Below are positions 7,869 to 18,131 of a stretch of DNA of 64,000 bases, piece by piece (position 1 is the first letter of the stretch; each line of letters begins with the position of its first letter). Made by a program: the position numbers and the translations under genes. The notes under the pieces are model-generated. The model was not told the DNA's origin, ran no database searches, and was given only the letters and a program-made list of their open reading frames with translations. The DNA is from Bacteroidota bacterium. Its GTDB lineage: Bacteria > Bacteroidota > Bacteroidia > Flavobacteriales_C > GCA-002722245. Location: positions 154,171 through 218,170 of the forward strand of contig JAPLEZ010000153.1 of NCBI GenBank assembly GCA_026390935.1. Reading direction: 5' to 3'.

Positions 7869-10580
7869 ATGGATTCGGCCCAGCCAACAAGATTAAGCAA
7901 AGTAGCAAGAGAATTCAACCTCGGTTTAAATACCGTGGTTGAATTTCTTTCATCCAAGGGATTTTCAATCGATACTAATCCCAATTCCAAAATTACTCCG
8001 CAAATGCACAAGCTTTTGGTGGAAGAATTTCAGCTGGAAAAATCTTTGAAGGAAAGATCCGAAAAAGTAGTGGTTGGAAAAGACAAAAAGGAAACTATTG
8101 TACTTCAGCCTACTAAAGAACAAAAAGTAGAAGAGCCTGTTAAGGAAGAGGCGATTTTTAAAACAGCACGTGCAAAAGAAAGCATTGAAGTTAAAGTAGT
8201 AGGGAAAATTGAGTTGGAAAAGGAAGCAGCTCCCGTTGCTCCTGTAACACCTCCACCTGCGCCTGAACCTGTAGCTCCTGTTGCTAAAGCGGCTCCCGTT
8301 GAACCAACGCCGGCAGCACCAACACCCGCTCCTGCGCCAGCTCCTGAAGAGCCGGTAGCTGTTGCGCCAATTGTTCCTCCTGCTGCTCCTGAAGATGATT
8401 TTTTCAGAGCTAAGACAGAAAAAATTGACGGACCTAAGGTTGTCGGAAGAATTGAATTGCCGAAGGAAATTGAGAAAAAGAAATCTTCTCCGGTGGCTTC
8501 TTCTAAAGGCAATGATTTTCACAATAAAAAGAAAAGAGAAAGAATTCAAAAATCCCCTGTTCAAGGTGCTGTAACGGTACCTCCTGCAGGTGGAAATAAT
8601 AGTCGTCCTCCTCAAAAAGGTGGCAAACCAGGAGGAAATACTAGTGGTCCTGGAGCTAAAAAACCTTTCAAACCTGAGGTTACCGAAGGTCAGATCCAAC
8701 AACAGATCAAAGAAACCCTTGCTCGTTTGAGCGGTGGAAAACAAAAAAATAAAGCGGCAAAATTCCGTAGGATCAAGAGAGATGAAGCCGGACAAAGAAT
8801 TCAAGATGAATTAGATCAAAAAGAACAGGACAAGTCGATTTTAAAAGTGACTGAGTTCGTTTCTGCCAATGAGCTAGCAAATTTGATGGATGTTTCTGTT
8901 AACGAAATTATCTCTACTTGTTTGAGTTTAGGTTTGTTTGTTTCTATCAATCAACGTTTGGATGCGGAAACTTTAAGCATTGTTGCTGAAGAATTCGGAT
9001 TTAAAGTGGAATTCGTAAGTGCTGATGCTCAGGACGAGGTAGAAGAAGAAGTTTATGAAAATGATATAGCACGTGCGCCAATCGTTACTGTAATGGGTCA
9101 CGTTGACCACGGTAAAACTTCTTTGCTGGATTATGTTCGTAAAGAAAATGTGGTAGCAGGTGAAGCGGGTGGTATCACTCAGCATATTGGTGCTTACTCT
9201 GTGCAGTTGAAAGGCGGACAAATCATTACTTTCTTAGATACTCCTGGTCACGAAGCCTTTACGGCGATGAGAGCGCGTGGAGCTAAAGTAACGGATTTGG
9301 CAATTATTGTAATTGCTGCGGACGACGCGATCATGCCACAAACCAAAGAGGCAATAAATCACGCACAGGCTGCTGGTGTTTCAATGATTTTTGCAATCAA
9401 TAAAATTGACAAACCAGGTGCAAACCCTGAAAAAATAAAAGAGCAACTTTCTCAAATGAACATTCTTGTTGAGGATTGGGGTGGTAAGTTCCAATGCCAA
9501 CACATTTCTGCAAAGAAAGGTTTGGGGATTGAAGAGTTGTTGGATAAAGTATTGCTGGAAGCTGAATTAATGGACTTGAAAGCTTCTCCAGATAAAATGG
9601 CCAAAGGAACTGTAATTGAATCTATGCTTGATAAAGGCAGGGGTTATGTTGCAACTGTTTTGGTTCAAAACGGAACATTGAAAGTAGGAGATATCGTGTT
9701 GGTGGGTTGTTTCTATGGAAAAGTAAAAGCGATGTTCAATGAGCGTGGTCACCGTGTGGATACTGCCGGACCATCTTCTCCTGTTCAAATTTTAGGTATT
9801 ACAGGTGCTCCGCAAGCAGGTGACCATTTTACCGTGATGAGAGATGAAAGAGAAGCGAAAGACATTGCTACAAAAAGATTACAATTGCAACGTGAACAAG
9901 GTATTCGTACTCGTCGTCATATTACATTGGATGAAATCGGCCGTCGTATCGCTATTGGCGACTTCCAGGAATTGAACGTGATCGTTAAAGGTGACGTGGA
10001 TGGTTCTATCGAAGCATTGTCCGATTCATTGTTGAAATTATCTACCAGTCAAATTCAAATCAATGTGATCCACAAATCTGTAGGTCAGATCTCTGAAACA
10101 GATGTATTGTTGGCTTCTGCTTCCAATGCGATTATCATTGGTTTCCAAGTTCGTCCTTCTGCTGGTGCACGTAAATTGGCTGAGCAAGAAGATATCGAAA
10201 TCCGCTTGTACTCTATCATCTACAATGCTATCAATGAATTGAAAGATGCGATGGAAGGTATGTTGAAACCGAAAATCGAAGAGAAAATTGTTGGTAACAT
10301 GGAAGTACGTGAAGCATTCAAAATCACGAAAGTGGGTACGGTTGCTGGATGTTATGTTACGGATGGTAAAATCAGTAGAAAAAATAAAATACGTTTGATT
10401 CGTGAAGGTATCGTTATTTACTCTGGTGAATTGGGATCATTGAAGCGTTTCAAAGATGACGTTAAAGATGTTACTGTTGGTTACGAGTGTGGATTGAACA
10501 TCACTAACTTCAATGATATCAAAGTAGGTGACGTTATCGAAGCCTTTGAAGAGGTGGAAGTAAAACAAAAACTGATATAA
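7869..10580 (+). CDS. infB: Translation initiation factor IF-2
   Basis: 903 residues. The N-terminal third carries an IF2_N-like segment, then a very Pro/Ala-rich linker (about residues 118-175) and a basic region. The GTPase domain has GHVDHGKTS (about 410), DTPGHE (about 457) and NKID (about 511). Domains II, III and IV follow. IF-2 delivers fMet-tRNA to the 30S subunit and promotes subunit joining. It is last in rimP-nusA-infB and is followed by a terminator and a long perfect inverted repeat. Confidence 0.97.
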   Translation: MDSAQPTRLSKVAREFNLGLNTVVEFLSSKGFSIDTNPNSKITPQMHKLLVEEFQLEKSLKERSEKVVVGKDKKETIVLQPTKEQKVEEPVKEEAIFKTARAKESIEVKVVGKIELEKEAAPVAPVTPPPAPEPVAPVAKAAPVEPTPAAPTPAPAPAPEEPVAVAPIVPPAAPEDDFFRAKTEKIDGPKVVGRIELPKEIEKKKSSPVASSKGNDFHNKKKRERIQKSPVQGAVTVPPAGGNNSRPPQKGGKPGGNTSGPGAKKPFKPEVTEGQIQQQIKETLARLSGGKQKNKAAKFRRIKRDEAGQRIQDELDQKEQDKSILKVTEFVSANELANLMDVSVNEIISTCLSLGLFVSINQRLDAETLSIVAEEFGFKVEFVSADAQDEVEEEVYENDIARAPIVTVMGHVDHGKTSLLDYVRKENVVAGEAGGITQHIGAYSVQLKGGQIITFLDTPGHEAFTAMRARGAKVTDLAIIVIAADDAIMPQTKEAINHAQAAGVSMIFAINKIDKPGANPEKIKEQLSQMNILVEDWGGKFQCQHISAKKGLGIEELLDKVLLEAELMDLKASPDKMAKGTVIESMLDKGRGYVATVLVQNGTLKVGDIVLVGCFYGKVKAMFNERGHRVDTAGPSSPVQILGITGAPQAGDHFTVMRDEREAKDIATKRLQLQREQGIRTRRHITLDEIGRRIAIGDFQELNVIVKGDVDGSIEALSDSLLKLSTSQIQINVIHKSVGQISETDVLLASASNAIIIGFQVRPSAGARKLAEQEDIEIRLYSIIYNAINELKDAMEGMLKPKIEEKIVGNMEVREAFKITKVGTVAGCYVTDGKISRKNKIRLIREGIVIYSGELGSLKRFKDDVKDVTVGYECGLNITNFNDIKVGDVIEAFEEVEVKQKLI

Positions 10581-10601
10581 GTTTTAGAATAGGATAAAAA
10601 G

Positions 10602-10631
10602 AAATGGCGGAGTGAAAACTCCGCCATTTTT
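10602..10631 (+). terminator. Terminator after infB
   Basis: Arms AAATGGCGGAGT and ACTCCGCCATTT enclose a very short loop and are followed by T residues. It lies 21 bases after the infB stop codon. Confidence 0.88.
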
Positions 10632-10634
10632 GTT

Positions 10635-10726
10635 TGTCTGAACCTTGATGCACTTGATGAAAGGATTAAATGATTCTAGTGCAACCTTCCTTTAATCCTT
10701 TCATCAAGTGCATCAAGGTTCAGACA
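10635..10726. repeat. Perfect 36-bp inverted repeat between convergent genes
   Basis: Left arm 10635-10670 and right arm 10691-10726 are exact reverse complements over 36 bases, separated by a 20-base loop. It lies between the infB terminator and the stop codon of the minus-strand SPOR gene. It can fold in transcripts from either side and could act as a transcription barrier. The uninterrupted pairing suggests a recent or selected palindrome. No target duplication or coding capacity is visible. Confidence 0.85.
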
Positions 10727-10728
10727 GA

Positions 10729-11178
10729 TTACTTACAATCCTCCAAGTACACTGTGTCAATATAATCCACCACCACAAAGCAATTCGGGAAGTTTACTTG
10801 AATTTCTTTTTTTAATTTCTCTGCTTCAAATCTTGTTCTGCAATCGCCAACTCGTACCTTCCAGTTCGGCTGTTCCCATATGCTGTAGGCATTGATGTCG
10901 GGGTAATTAGACAGAAAACGCACTTGATCATGGTTGGCTTTTTCTCGACTACCATTTCCAGCAGATGAATAGATTTGCACTCTATAACCTTTTACCAAGT
11001 GCGGGCATTTTTTCTTGTTAATAGAAACGTGCTTTTTTAGCAAAGCACTCACTTGTTCATCACCATATATTATGATGTCTCCTTTTTTTCCGTTTTCGGA
11101 ATTATTTGTGTTTTCATCACTCTGAGCTATTGCTGAAGAACAGATAATCAAGAAGAGGAGAGAAAGTACTTTGGTCAT
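10729..11178 (-). CDS. Secreted SPOR-domain protein
   Basis: 149 residues from the ATG at 11178, with a signal peptide (MTKVLSLLFLIICSSAIAQ). The C-terminal part, from about GYRVQIYSSAG to the end, has the pattern of SPOR domains, which bind glycan strands lacking stem peptides at division or remodelling sites. An upstream in-frame TTG at 11196 is rejected because it falls inside a good -7 promoter box (11194-11201). The mature part has several Cys that could form disulfides. Convergent with infB. Confidence 0.75.
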   Translation of the reverse strand: MTKVLSLLFLIICSSAIAQSDENTNNSENGKKGDIIIYGDEQVSALLKKHVSINKKKCPHLVKGYRVQIYSSAGNGSREKANHDQVRFLSNYPDINAYSIWEQPNWKVRVGDCRTRFEAEKLKKEIQVNFPNCFVVVDYIDTVYLEDCK

Positions 11179-11193
11179 AATCAGTATTTTGGT

Positions 11194-11201
11194 CAAAATT
11201 A
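11194..11201 (-). promoter_or_regulatory. -7 box of the SPOR gene promoter
   Basis: Read on the minus strand, TAATTTTG matches TAnnTTTG perfectly, about 15 bases before the chosen ATG. The -33 element is poor (T-rich only). It helps to decide the start of the SPOR gene. Confidence 0.4.
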
Positions 11202-11521
11202 AAATAAATATTGAGTGTAAAAATACGACTCTATAATTATGCCAGGGAGAAATCTTTGTTTTTTTTCACCGCAGAAAAGTTCAAAAATAAATTAACAAAA
11301 ATTAAACTTTTAAAAAGGAAACACTTGAAGTTGTCTGTTCTTGAAAGTGCTTATTTTACAGGTGTTTTAGAAGAACAAAACCAGATATCGTTATTTAGAA
11401 TCGTTTTAAATTACAATATTGCTTTAGTTTTCTGATCCAAACCCGATGCTAAAAATGAGGATTATTATAAATTTGTCGCAAGCTAAAAACGGCTTGTTTA
11501 ATAATAGGTCACAGAGGATCA
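11202..11521. other. Intergenic region between the SPOR gene and the act operon
   Basis: About 320 bases without a convincing gene. A 74-codon open frame (11211-11435) has low-complexity Lys/Phe/Leu content and no plausible start context, so I do not call it. The region should hold the divergent promoters; the best act promoter box is at 11468-11475. Confidence 0.5.
11468..11475 (+). promoter_or_regulatory. Possible -7 box of the act-cox operon
   Basis: TAAATTTG is a perfect -7 element 46 bases before the actA start, but there is no good TTTG about 20 bases further upstream. The assignment is therefore tentative; the promoter may need an activator. Confidence 0.35.
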
Positions 11522-12826
11522 ATGAAATTATATAAAAGAACAATGAGAAAAATCTCATCTATCTCTTCCCTCCTTTTTTTATTGGCGTTCACACTATTTT
11601 TCGCGTCCAATAGCTTTGCTCAAGATGCAAAAGCAGGAGAAAAAATCTACAAAGCAAATTGTACTGCGTGTCATGCGTGGGATAAAAAATTAACCGGACC
11701 CGCATTGCAGGGAGTAACCGATCGTGTTCAAGCTGGAGCATACGGTGATGTTGATGGTTGGTTGAAAGCTTGGATTAAAGACAACGCTAAGGTTAGAGCA
11801 AGCGGTGATGCTTACGGTAATCAAGTTTACAACGCGAATGCACAGGGGGCAATGACTGCTTTCGGATTTTTATCTGATGCTCAGTTGGCTGATTTAGTTG
11901 CGTTTTTATATGTTGGACCATCAAAACCTGCAGTAGATCCAAATGCAGCTGCTGCTGTTGCAACTGAAGTAGTAGAAGATTCAGATAGTGATTTGTGGAT
12001 GATCTTAATAGTTATTGGAATCGCTACTTTAATCATTGTTATATTCTCTGGTGTTAACCGCTCGATGAAAAATGCGGCAAACAAAAAAGAAGGCTTGCCA
12101 TTGGAAGATGGAAAATCTTTTTGGGAAGCAACTGGAAATTGGATTCAGTCGCACAAAAAATTAAGCAGTATTATTGGTTTCTTCTTAGTTCTTGTGCTTG
12201 CTAAAATAGGATGGGATGCTCTTTTAGGAATAGGTGTTTACCAAGATTATCAACCAAAGCAGCCAATTGCTTTTCCTCATGATTTACATGCTGGTAAAAA
12301 TGAAATTGATTGTAAATATTGTCACTCTTCAGCGCGTACCAGCAAAACTTCTGGTATTCCATCTGCCAACGTTTGTATGAACTGTCACAAAGCAGTTACT
12401 GAAGGAAGCAGATCAGGAAAAACTGAAATCCAAAAATTGTATGATTATATCGGATGGAATCCTGATTCAATGAAATACATGACTGCTGACGGTAAAATGA
12501 GAAACGACACTGTGATCGAATGGGTTAAAGTTCACAATCTTCCTGACTTCGTTTACTTCAACCACTCTCAACACGTTGAGGTAGGTAAAGTAGCTTGCCA
12601 GAAATGTCACGGTGAAGTAGAGAAAATGCAAGAAGTAAAGCAATTCTCTGAATTAACTATGGGATGGTGTGTTAACTGTCACCGCGAAACTGAAGTTAAT
12701 TTTGCTGGTAACGACTACTACATAAAAATCCACGAAGACGCTAAAAAAGAATTCAAGCACAAAAAAGACTTTAAGTTCACTGTTGACAAGATTGGTGGGT
12801 TAGAATGTGCTAAATGTCACTATTAA
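11522..12826 (+). CDS. actA: Alternative complex III subunit A, multiheme cytochrome c (six heme motifs)
   Basis: 434 residues. A signal peptide/anchor is followed by a monoheme cytochrome c domain (CTACH), a membrane segment (about 157-177), a second one (about 213-235) and a pentaheme domain with CKYCH, CMNCH, CQKCH, CVNCH and CAKCH. ActA passes electrons from the iron-sulfur subunit ActB towards cytochrome c or oxidase. The classical protein has five hemes; the extra N-terminal CXXCH domain here is an addition. First gene of actABCDEF-coxBA. The name follows alternative complex III nomenclature. Confidence 0.92.
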   Translation: MKLYKRTMRKISSISSLLFLLAFTLFFASNSFAQDAKAGEKIYKANCTACHAWDKKLTGPALQGVTDRVQAGAYGDVDGWLKAWIKDNAKVRASGDAYGNQVYNANAQGAMTAFGFLSDAQLADLVAFLYVGPSKPAVDPNAAAAVATEVVEDSDSDLWMILIVIGIATLIIVIFSGVNRSMKNAANKKEGLPLEDGKSFWEATGNWIQSHKKLSSIIGFFLVLVLAKIGWDALLGIGVYQDYQPKQPIAFPHDLHAGKNEIDCKYCHSSARTSKTSGIPSANVCMNCHKAVTEGSRSGKTEIQKLYDYIGWNPDSMKYMTADGKMRNDTVIEWVKVHNLPDFVYFNHSQHVEVGKVACQKCHGEVEKMQEVKQFSELTMGWCVNCHRETEVNFAGNDYYIKIHEDAKKEFKHKKDFKFTVDKIGGLECAKCHY

Positions 12827-12863
12827 TAACAAAAAAAACAGGTTCTCTTATATAGTTTAAACT

Positions 12864-15800
12864 ATGACTGAAACTAAGAAATACTGGAAAGGGCTGGAAG
12901 AGCTTACCGCAGCGCCTCAATTTGTGGAGCAAAGTCAAAAAGAATTTGCTGAACATGTTCCGGTAGATAAATTTTTGAGCGATAGCGAAGCCACTGAAAG
13001 CAAAACTCACAGAAGGGATTTCTTGAAATACCTTGGATTCAGCGTTACTGCTGCTTCCCTAGCTGCTTGTGAATCTCCTGTTACAAAAGCGATTCCTTAT
13101 TTGAACAAACCAGAGGAGATTACTCCAGGTGTTGCCAACTATTACGCTTCTACTTATTTTGATGGATATGATTTCGCCGGAGTTGTTGTAAAAACAAGAG
13201 AAGGTCGACCAATCCACATTAAAGGAAATAAACATTCTCTAATTACAGGTGGTGCAGTTAACGCTAGAGTTAACTCTTCTGTATTGGAATTATATGATGC
13301 AAAAAGAGGAAAAGCTCCTGCTAAAAAATCTGCAGGTGCTTGGAAAAAAGGAATGGAATGGAGCACAGTAGATAAAGAAATTTCTACTCAATTGGCTTCT
13401 GTTTCTGCAGCAAACGGTAAAATTGTTTTGTTGACTGGAACATTAATGTCGCCTTCTTCTGAAAAAGCTATTGCTGAATTCGCTGCTAAGTTCCCAGGAA
13501 CTGAGCACGTTGTTTACGATTCTATTTCAAGTTCAGGAATTTTGAAAGCCAACTCTATGATGTTTGGCAAATCAGCAGTTCCTGCTTACCACTTTGATAA
13601 AGCTAAAGTAATTGTAAGTTTAGGTGCCGACTTCCTTGCGGGGTGGTTGAACTCTAATCAATATGCTGCTCAGTACGGTATCACAAGAAAACCGGATGGA
13701 GAATGGATGTCGAAACACTTCCAGTTTGAAACTAAAATGTCATTGACTGGTTCTAACGCTGATGTTAGAGCTACTGTTAAACCTTCTGAACAAGGTATCG
13801 CTGCTGCTTACTTATTGAAAGCTGTAGGTGGTTCTATTTCTGTTCCGGCTGGTTTATCTGCCGACGTTAAGAAAAAATTAGATAAAGCTGCTGCTGAATT
13901 GAAAGCTGCTAAAGGTTCTTCTTTAGTGGTGGCTGGCAGCAACAATAGCGGTGTTCAATTGTTGGTGAATGCCATCAATGAACAATTGGGAAATTATGGT
14001 TCAACTTTAGATATTCAAAATGCTTTGAACATCAGAAAAGGTAGCGATAGTGATTACAGTGCTTTAGTAGCTAAAATGGCTGCTGGTTCAGTTGGAGCAA
14101 TTATTATTGCAGGAGTTAATCCTGTGTATTCTTCTCCAGCAAAAATTGGAAAAGGTGGTGATTTCAAATCTGCTTTAGCTAAAGTTAAAGTTAAAATTTA
14201 TTTGGGCGACAGATTGGATGAGACCGGTGCAGAATGTGATTACATCTGTCCCGACAACCACTACCTGGAATCTTGGAACGATTATAATCCTGCAAAAGGA
14301 CATTACAATATTGCACAACCTGCAATCAATAAATTATTCTCTACTCGTCAGTGGCAAGAAAGTATCTTGAGCTGGTCAGGAAATTCTACTTCTTTCAGAG
14401 ATTATATTCAAAACAATTGGTCATCTGAAGGTTTAGTATCTGGCGCTGCAGCATGGAATGAAGCTGTTCAACATGGTGTATATGTTGGAAATGCTGCGCC
14501 TGCTGTAGTTGTTGACGATAAAGCAAAAGTTGCGACTCCTAAAACGGATGAAGTTGATGCTGCAATGGCTACTGTTGCTGTTGGTAGTGTGACTAGTGCC
14601 GACTTAAATAAATTTGCCTCTGAGTTTAAAACCTCATCTTCTTGGGAAATTGAATTGTATGTGAAGGCTGGTATGGGTGATGGTCGTCATGCATTAAACC
14701 CTTGGTTGCAAGAGTTACCAGATCCAATCACTAAAGTTACTTGGGACAACTACGCTACAATGCACCCTGAAGATGTTAAAGAATTGTTTGACATCAAAGG
14801 AGAAGGATACGAAGGTTTTAACGAATTATATTTAGGAGAAAAATATCCTGCAAAAGTTATTAAAATCTCTGCTAACGGAACTGAAATTGAAGTGCCGGTT
14901 TATCCATTGCCTGGTCAGGCTAGAAAAACTGTCAGCCTTGCTTTAGGTTACGGAAGATCCATTACTTCAGGTATCGCAAGAGAAGAATGGTCAGGTGGAA
15001 TGTACAAAGAAGGTGCTTTGATTGGTGTGAATGCCTTCCCATTAATTTCAAATGAATTTGAATACAGCAATGCTGTTACTATAACTGCAACAACTGCTAC
15101 ATATCCATTGGCAACTACTCAAACTCATCACACAATGATGGGTAGAAAAATTGTCAATGAAACAACACTTGCGAAGTTCCACAAAGACGGAGATAAAGCG
15201 AAAGAAGAAGGTGGATACAATGAGCAAGAGTTATTGACTGATACATACGGTAAAAAAAGAAAACCGGAAGAACTCGACTTATGGGAAGATCAAGGTGTTG
15301 GTCTTGGACATCGTTGGGGTATGGTAATCGACTTGAGTACTTGTATTGGTTGTGGCGCTTGTGCAACTGCTTGTCAAAGTGAAAACAACATTCCTGTTGT
15401 TGGTAAAGATGAAGTTAGAAGAAGTCGTGAAATGCACTGGATCAGAATTGACCGTTATTTCTCGTCTACAGTAAATAAAGAAAAAGTAACTGAACTGGAT
15501 CAACTCAATTCAATTGCTGAATACCACACTGCTGAGGTACCGGATGAAGAACCACAAGTGGTTTTCCAACCAGTAATGTGTCAGCACTGTAACCACGCTC
15601 CGTGCGAAACGGTTTGTCCGGTTGCTGCTACAACACACTCTCAAGAAGGGTTGAATCAAATGGCTTACAACAGATGTATTGGTACAAGATACTGTGCTAA
15701 CAACTGTCCTTTCAAAGTAAGAAGATTCAACTGGTTCCAATACGATTCATTAAACTTGACTCAATATCCTGACTTCAATAAAATCAATCCTGCGCATGAT

Positions 15801-16121
15801 GATTTAGGCCGTATGGTTCTTAATCCTGATGTTGTAGTAAGATCTAGAGGGGTTATCGAGAAATGTTCAATGTGTGTACAAAGAATTCAACATGGTAAAC
15901 TGGAAGCTAAAAAAGCTGGTCATGCCGTGGAAGATGGATCAATTGAAACAGCATGTGCTGAGGCTTGTCCTACACACGCAATTCAATTCGGTGATTTGAA
16001 CGACACTAACTCTTATGTTAGCAAAGCGTCAAAAGAACCTAGATCATATACAATGCTTGATGAGGTTGGTGTTAAACCGAACGTTTACTACCAAACAAAA
16101 GTGAGAAATATAGAAGCTTAA
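12864..16121 (+). CDS. actB: Alternative complex III subunit B, molybdopterin-oxidoreductase-like/iron-sulfur protein
   Basis: 1085 residues. A twin-arginine motif (HRRDFLKYLGFS, about residue 48) targets it to the periplasm. The first 750 or so residues resemble a molybdopterin oxidoreductase fold, which in ActB carries no cofactor. The C-terminal part is a four-cluster ferredoxin domain with CIGCGACATAC, CQHCNHAPCETVC, CIGTRYCANNC and CSMCVQRI...CAEAC; the CIGTRYC spacing suggests a 3Fe-4S site. It takes electrons from quinol at ActC and hands them to ActA hemes. Follows actA by 37 bases. Confidence 0.95.
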   Translation: MTETKKYWKGLEELTAAPQFVEQSQKEFAEHVPVDKFLSDSEATESKTHRRDFLKYLGFSVTAASLAACESPVTKAIPYLNKPEEITPGVANYYASTYFDGYDFAGVVVKTREGRPIHIKGNKHSLITGGAVNARVNSSVLELYDAKRGKAPAKKSAGAWKKGMEWSTVDKEISTQLASVSAANGKIVLLTGTLMSPSSEKAIAEFAAKFPGTEHVVYDSISSSGILKANSMMFGKSAVPAYHFDKAKVIVSLGADFLAGWLNSNQYAAQYGITRKPDGEWMSKHFQFETKMSLTGSNADVRATVKPSEQGIAAAYLLKAVGGSISVPAGLSADVKKKLDKAAAELKAAKGSSLVVAGSNNSGVQLLVNAINEQLGNYGSTLDIQNALNIRKGSDSDYSALVAKMAAGSVGAIIIAGVNPVYSSPAKIGKGGDFKSALAKVKVKIYLGDRLDETGAECDYICPDNHYLESWNDYNPAKGHYNIAQPAINKLFSTRQWQESILSWSGNSTSFRDYIQNNWSSEGLVSGAAAWNEAVQHGVYVGNAAPAVVVDDKAKVATPKTDEVDAAMATVAVGSVTSADLNKFASEFKTSSSWEIELYVKAGMGDGRHALNPWLQELPDPITKVTWDNYATMHPEDVKELFDIKGEGYEGFNELYLGEKYPAKVIKISANGTEIEVPVYPLPGQARKTVSLALGYGRSITSGIAREEWSGGMYKEGALIGVNAFPLISNEFEYSNAVTITATTATYPLATTQTHHTMMGRKIVNETTLAKFHKDGDKAKEEGGYNEQELLTDTYGKKRKPEELDLWEDQGVGLGHRWGMVIDLSTCIGCGACATACQSENNIPVVGKDEVRRSREMHWIRIDRYFSSTVNKEKVTELDQLNSIAEYHTAEVPDEEPQVVFQPVMCQHCNHAPCETVCPVAATTHSQEGLNQMAYNRCIGTRYCANNCPFKVRRFNWFQYDSLNLTQYPDFNKINPAHDDLGRMVLNPDVVVRSRGVIEKCSMCVQRIQHGKLEAKKAGHAVEDGSIETACAEACPTHAIQFGDLNDTNSYVSKASKEPRSYTMLDEVGVKPNVYYQTKVRNIEA

Positions 16122-16142
16122 TATTTAAAAATACTGAGTAAA

Positions 16143-17564
16143 ATGCACCACGTAGAATCGCAAATTAGAGAGCCCTTAATTCTTGGTAACAAAACTTACC
16201 ACCAGATTACTGAGGATGTTTGCCGCCCTGTAGAAGGTAAAGCAAACAAAATGTGGTATATGGTGTTTTCCATTTCCGCTTTGTTGGCTTTGTGGGGATT
16301 GGGATGTATCTGCTACACCGTTGGTGTGGGTATTGGTGTTTGGGGTTTAAATAAAACTGTTGACTGGGCTTGGGATATCACTAACTTCGTATGGTGGGTT
16401 GGTATCGGTCACGCTGGAACTTTGATCTCTGCCGTATTGTTATTGTTCCGTCAACGCTGGAGAATGGCGATTAACCGTTCTGCTGAGGCGATGACGATCT
16501 TCGCAGTTATCATGGCTGCTTTATTCCCTTTATTACACATGGGAAGAATTTGGTTGGCTTACTGGGTACTCCCTTTACCAAATCAATTCGGTTCTCTATG
16601 GGTGAACTTTAACTCTCCTTTGTTGTGGGACGTGTTTGCCATCTCTACTTATTTCTCTGTGTCTTTAGTGTTCTGGTACATTGGTTTGATTCCGGATTTT
16701 GCTACCATTCGCGACAGAGCTGTAAAGCCATTGTCTAAAAAAGTATATAGTATTTTAAGTTTCGGTTGGACTGGTTCTGCGAAACACTGGAATCGTTTTG
16801 AAGAGGTTTCATTGGTGTTGGCAGGTTTGGCAACGCCACTGGTATTCTCGGTTCACTCCATTGTATCCATGGACTTTGCTACTTCGGTTATCCCGGGTTG
16901 GCATACTACCATCTTCCCTCCATACTTCGTGGCTGGAGCGGTGTTTTCCGGATTCGCAATGGTATTGACTTTGATGTTGGTGATGAGAAAGGTATTGCAC
17001 CTTGAAGCTTATGTTACTGTTAAACACGTTGAATACATGAACATCATTATCATGGTGACTGGTTCAATGGTTGGTGTAGCTTACTTATCTGAGTTATTTA
17101 TCTCTTGGTATTCAGGTGTGGAGTATGAAGGTTATGCTTTCATGAACCGTGCTACTGGATGGTACTGGTGGTCATATATGTTGATGATGACTTGTAACGT
17201 GGTTTCTCCACAGTTGATGTGGGTGAAAAAATGGAGAAGAAATATCGTGTTGACTTTCTTCATGTCTATCGTGGTGAATGTGGGTATGTGGTTTGAGCGT
17301 TTCGTAATTATCGTGACTTCAATTCACCGTGACTACGTTCCGTCTTCATGGAATTTATTCCACCCTACTTTTGTGGACATCGGTTTGTTCCTTGGAACTA
17401 TTGGAATCTTTTTCGTGTTGTTCCTTTTATACAGTAGAGTATTCCCTGTATTGGCACTCAACGAGGTGAAAACAATTTTAAGAAGTACTGGCGAAGCTCA
17501 ATTGAAACAAATACATGCTGGTGAACATCCAACAGTGCTTGATTCTAAAGGAGCAGGTCATTAA
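16143..17564 (+). CDS. actC: Alternative complex III subunit C, NrfD/PsrC-like quinol-oxidising membrane subunit
   Basis: 473 residues with about ten membrane segments of the NrfD family. It is the membrane subunit that binds menaquinol on the periplasmic side and is a likely proton path. Conserved charged residues lie inside membrane segments (for example the HAGTLISAVLLLFRQRWR region). It begins 21 bases after actB and is paralogous to actF in the same operon. Confidence 0.95.
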   Translation: MHHVESQIREPLILGNKTYHQITEDVCRPVEGKANKMWYMVFSISALLALWGLGCICYTVGVGIGVWGLNKTVDWAWDITNFVWWVGIGHAGTLISAVLLLFRQRWRMAINRSAEAMTIFAVIMAALFPLLHMGRIWLAYWVLPLPNQFGSLWVNFNSPLLWDVFAISTYFSVSLVFWYIGLIPDFATIRDRAVKPLSKKVYSILSFGWTGSAKHWNRFEEVSLVLAGLATPLVFSVHSIVSMDFATSVIPGWHTTIFPPYFVAGAVFSGFAMVLTLMLVMRKVLHLEAYVTVKHVEYMNIIIMVTGSMVGVAYLSELFISWYSGVEYEGYAFMNRATGWYWWSYMLMMTCNVVSPQLMWVKKWRRNIVLTFFMSIVVNVGMWFERFVIIVTSIHRDYVPSSWNLFHPTFVDIGLFLGTIGIFFVLFLLYSRVFPVLALNEVKTILRSTGEAQLKQIHAGEHPTVLDSKGAGH

Positions 17565-17600
17565 TAAATTTAAGTAGAACAGAGAAAAATTATATAGGAA

Positions 17601-18122
17601 ATGAGCACAGTAATTTACGCAATGTACGATGATGACCACGTTCTCCTTAACGGAGCAAAGAAGGTGGTGTCTAAAGGGATACATGTCACAGATGTGTTTT
17701 CTCCTTTTCCTGTTCATGGAATAGATGACGTTATCGGTGTTAGAAAAACCCGTTTGGCGATCTGCGCATTCATCTACGGTTTAACTGGGATGTCGTTGGC
17801 TTTGATTGGTATGAGATATTTCATGATCGTTGACTGGCCTATGAACATCGGTGGTAAACCAAACTTCTCTATGCTTCAAAATTTGCCTGCGTTCATTCCA
17901 ATTACTTTTGAGTTTACAGTTTTTTGTACAGCTCACGGTATGGCTCTGACTTATATGTTGAGAAATAAAACACTTCCAGGGATGAAGGCTAAGAACCCGG
18001 ATCCAAGAACAACAGATGATAAATTTGTAATGGAGATTCATGTTGAAGAATCAAAAGAAGCAGAATTGATTGCCTTGTTGAAAGAAACTGGTGCAATTGA
18101 AATAAATAAAAAAGCGGCTTAA
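17601..18122 (+). CDS. actD: Alternative complex III subunit D (DUF3341)
   Basis: 173 residues: a soluble N-terminal half with the family core HVTDVFSPFPVHGID, then two membrane helices (about 53-75 and 93-118) and an acidic tail. ActD is a structural subunit without cofactors. Its length and its place between actC and actE fit the family. Confidence 0.93.
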   Translation: MSTVIYAMYDDDHVLLNGAKKVVSKGIHVTDVFSPFPVHGIDDVIGVRKTRLAICAFIYGLTGMSLALIGMRYFMIVDWPMNIGGKPNFSMLQNLPAFIPITFEFTVFCTAHGMALTYMLRNKTLPGMKAKNPDPRTTDDKFVMEIHVEESKEAELIALLKETGAIEINKKAA

Positions 18123-18131
18123 AAGAATATT

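Noticed and set aside
8105..8512. Long antisense open frame inside infB with Gly/Ala-rich protein
   Set aside because: It mirrors the Pro/Ala-rich linker of IF-2; the composition bias of that linker keeps the opposite frame open.
11211..11435. A 74-codon open frame upstream of actA
   Set aside because: Biased Lys/Phe/Leu composition from AT-rich DNA, no ribosome binding site, GTG-type start and overlap with the probable promoter region.
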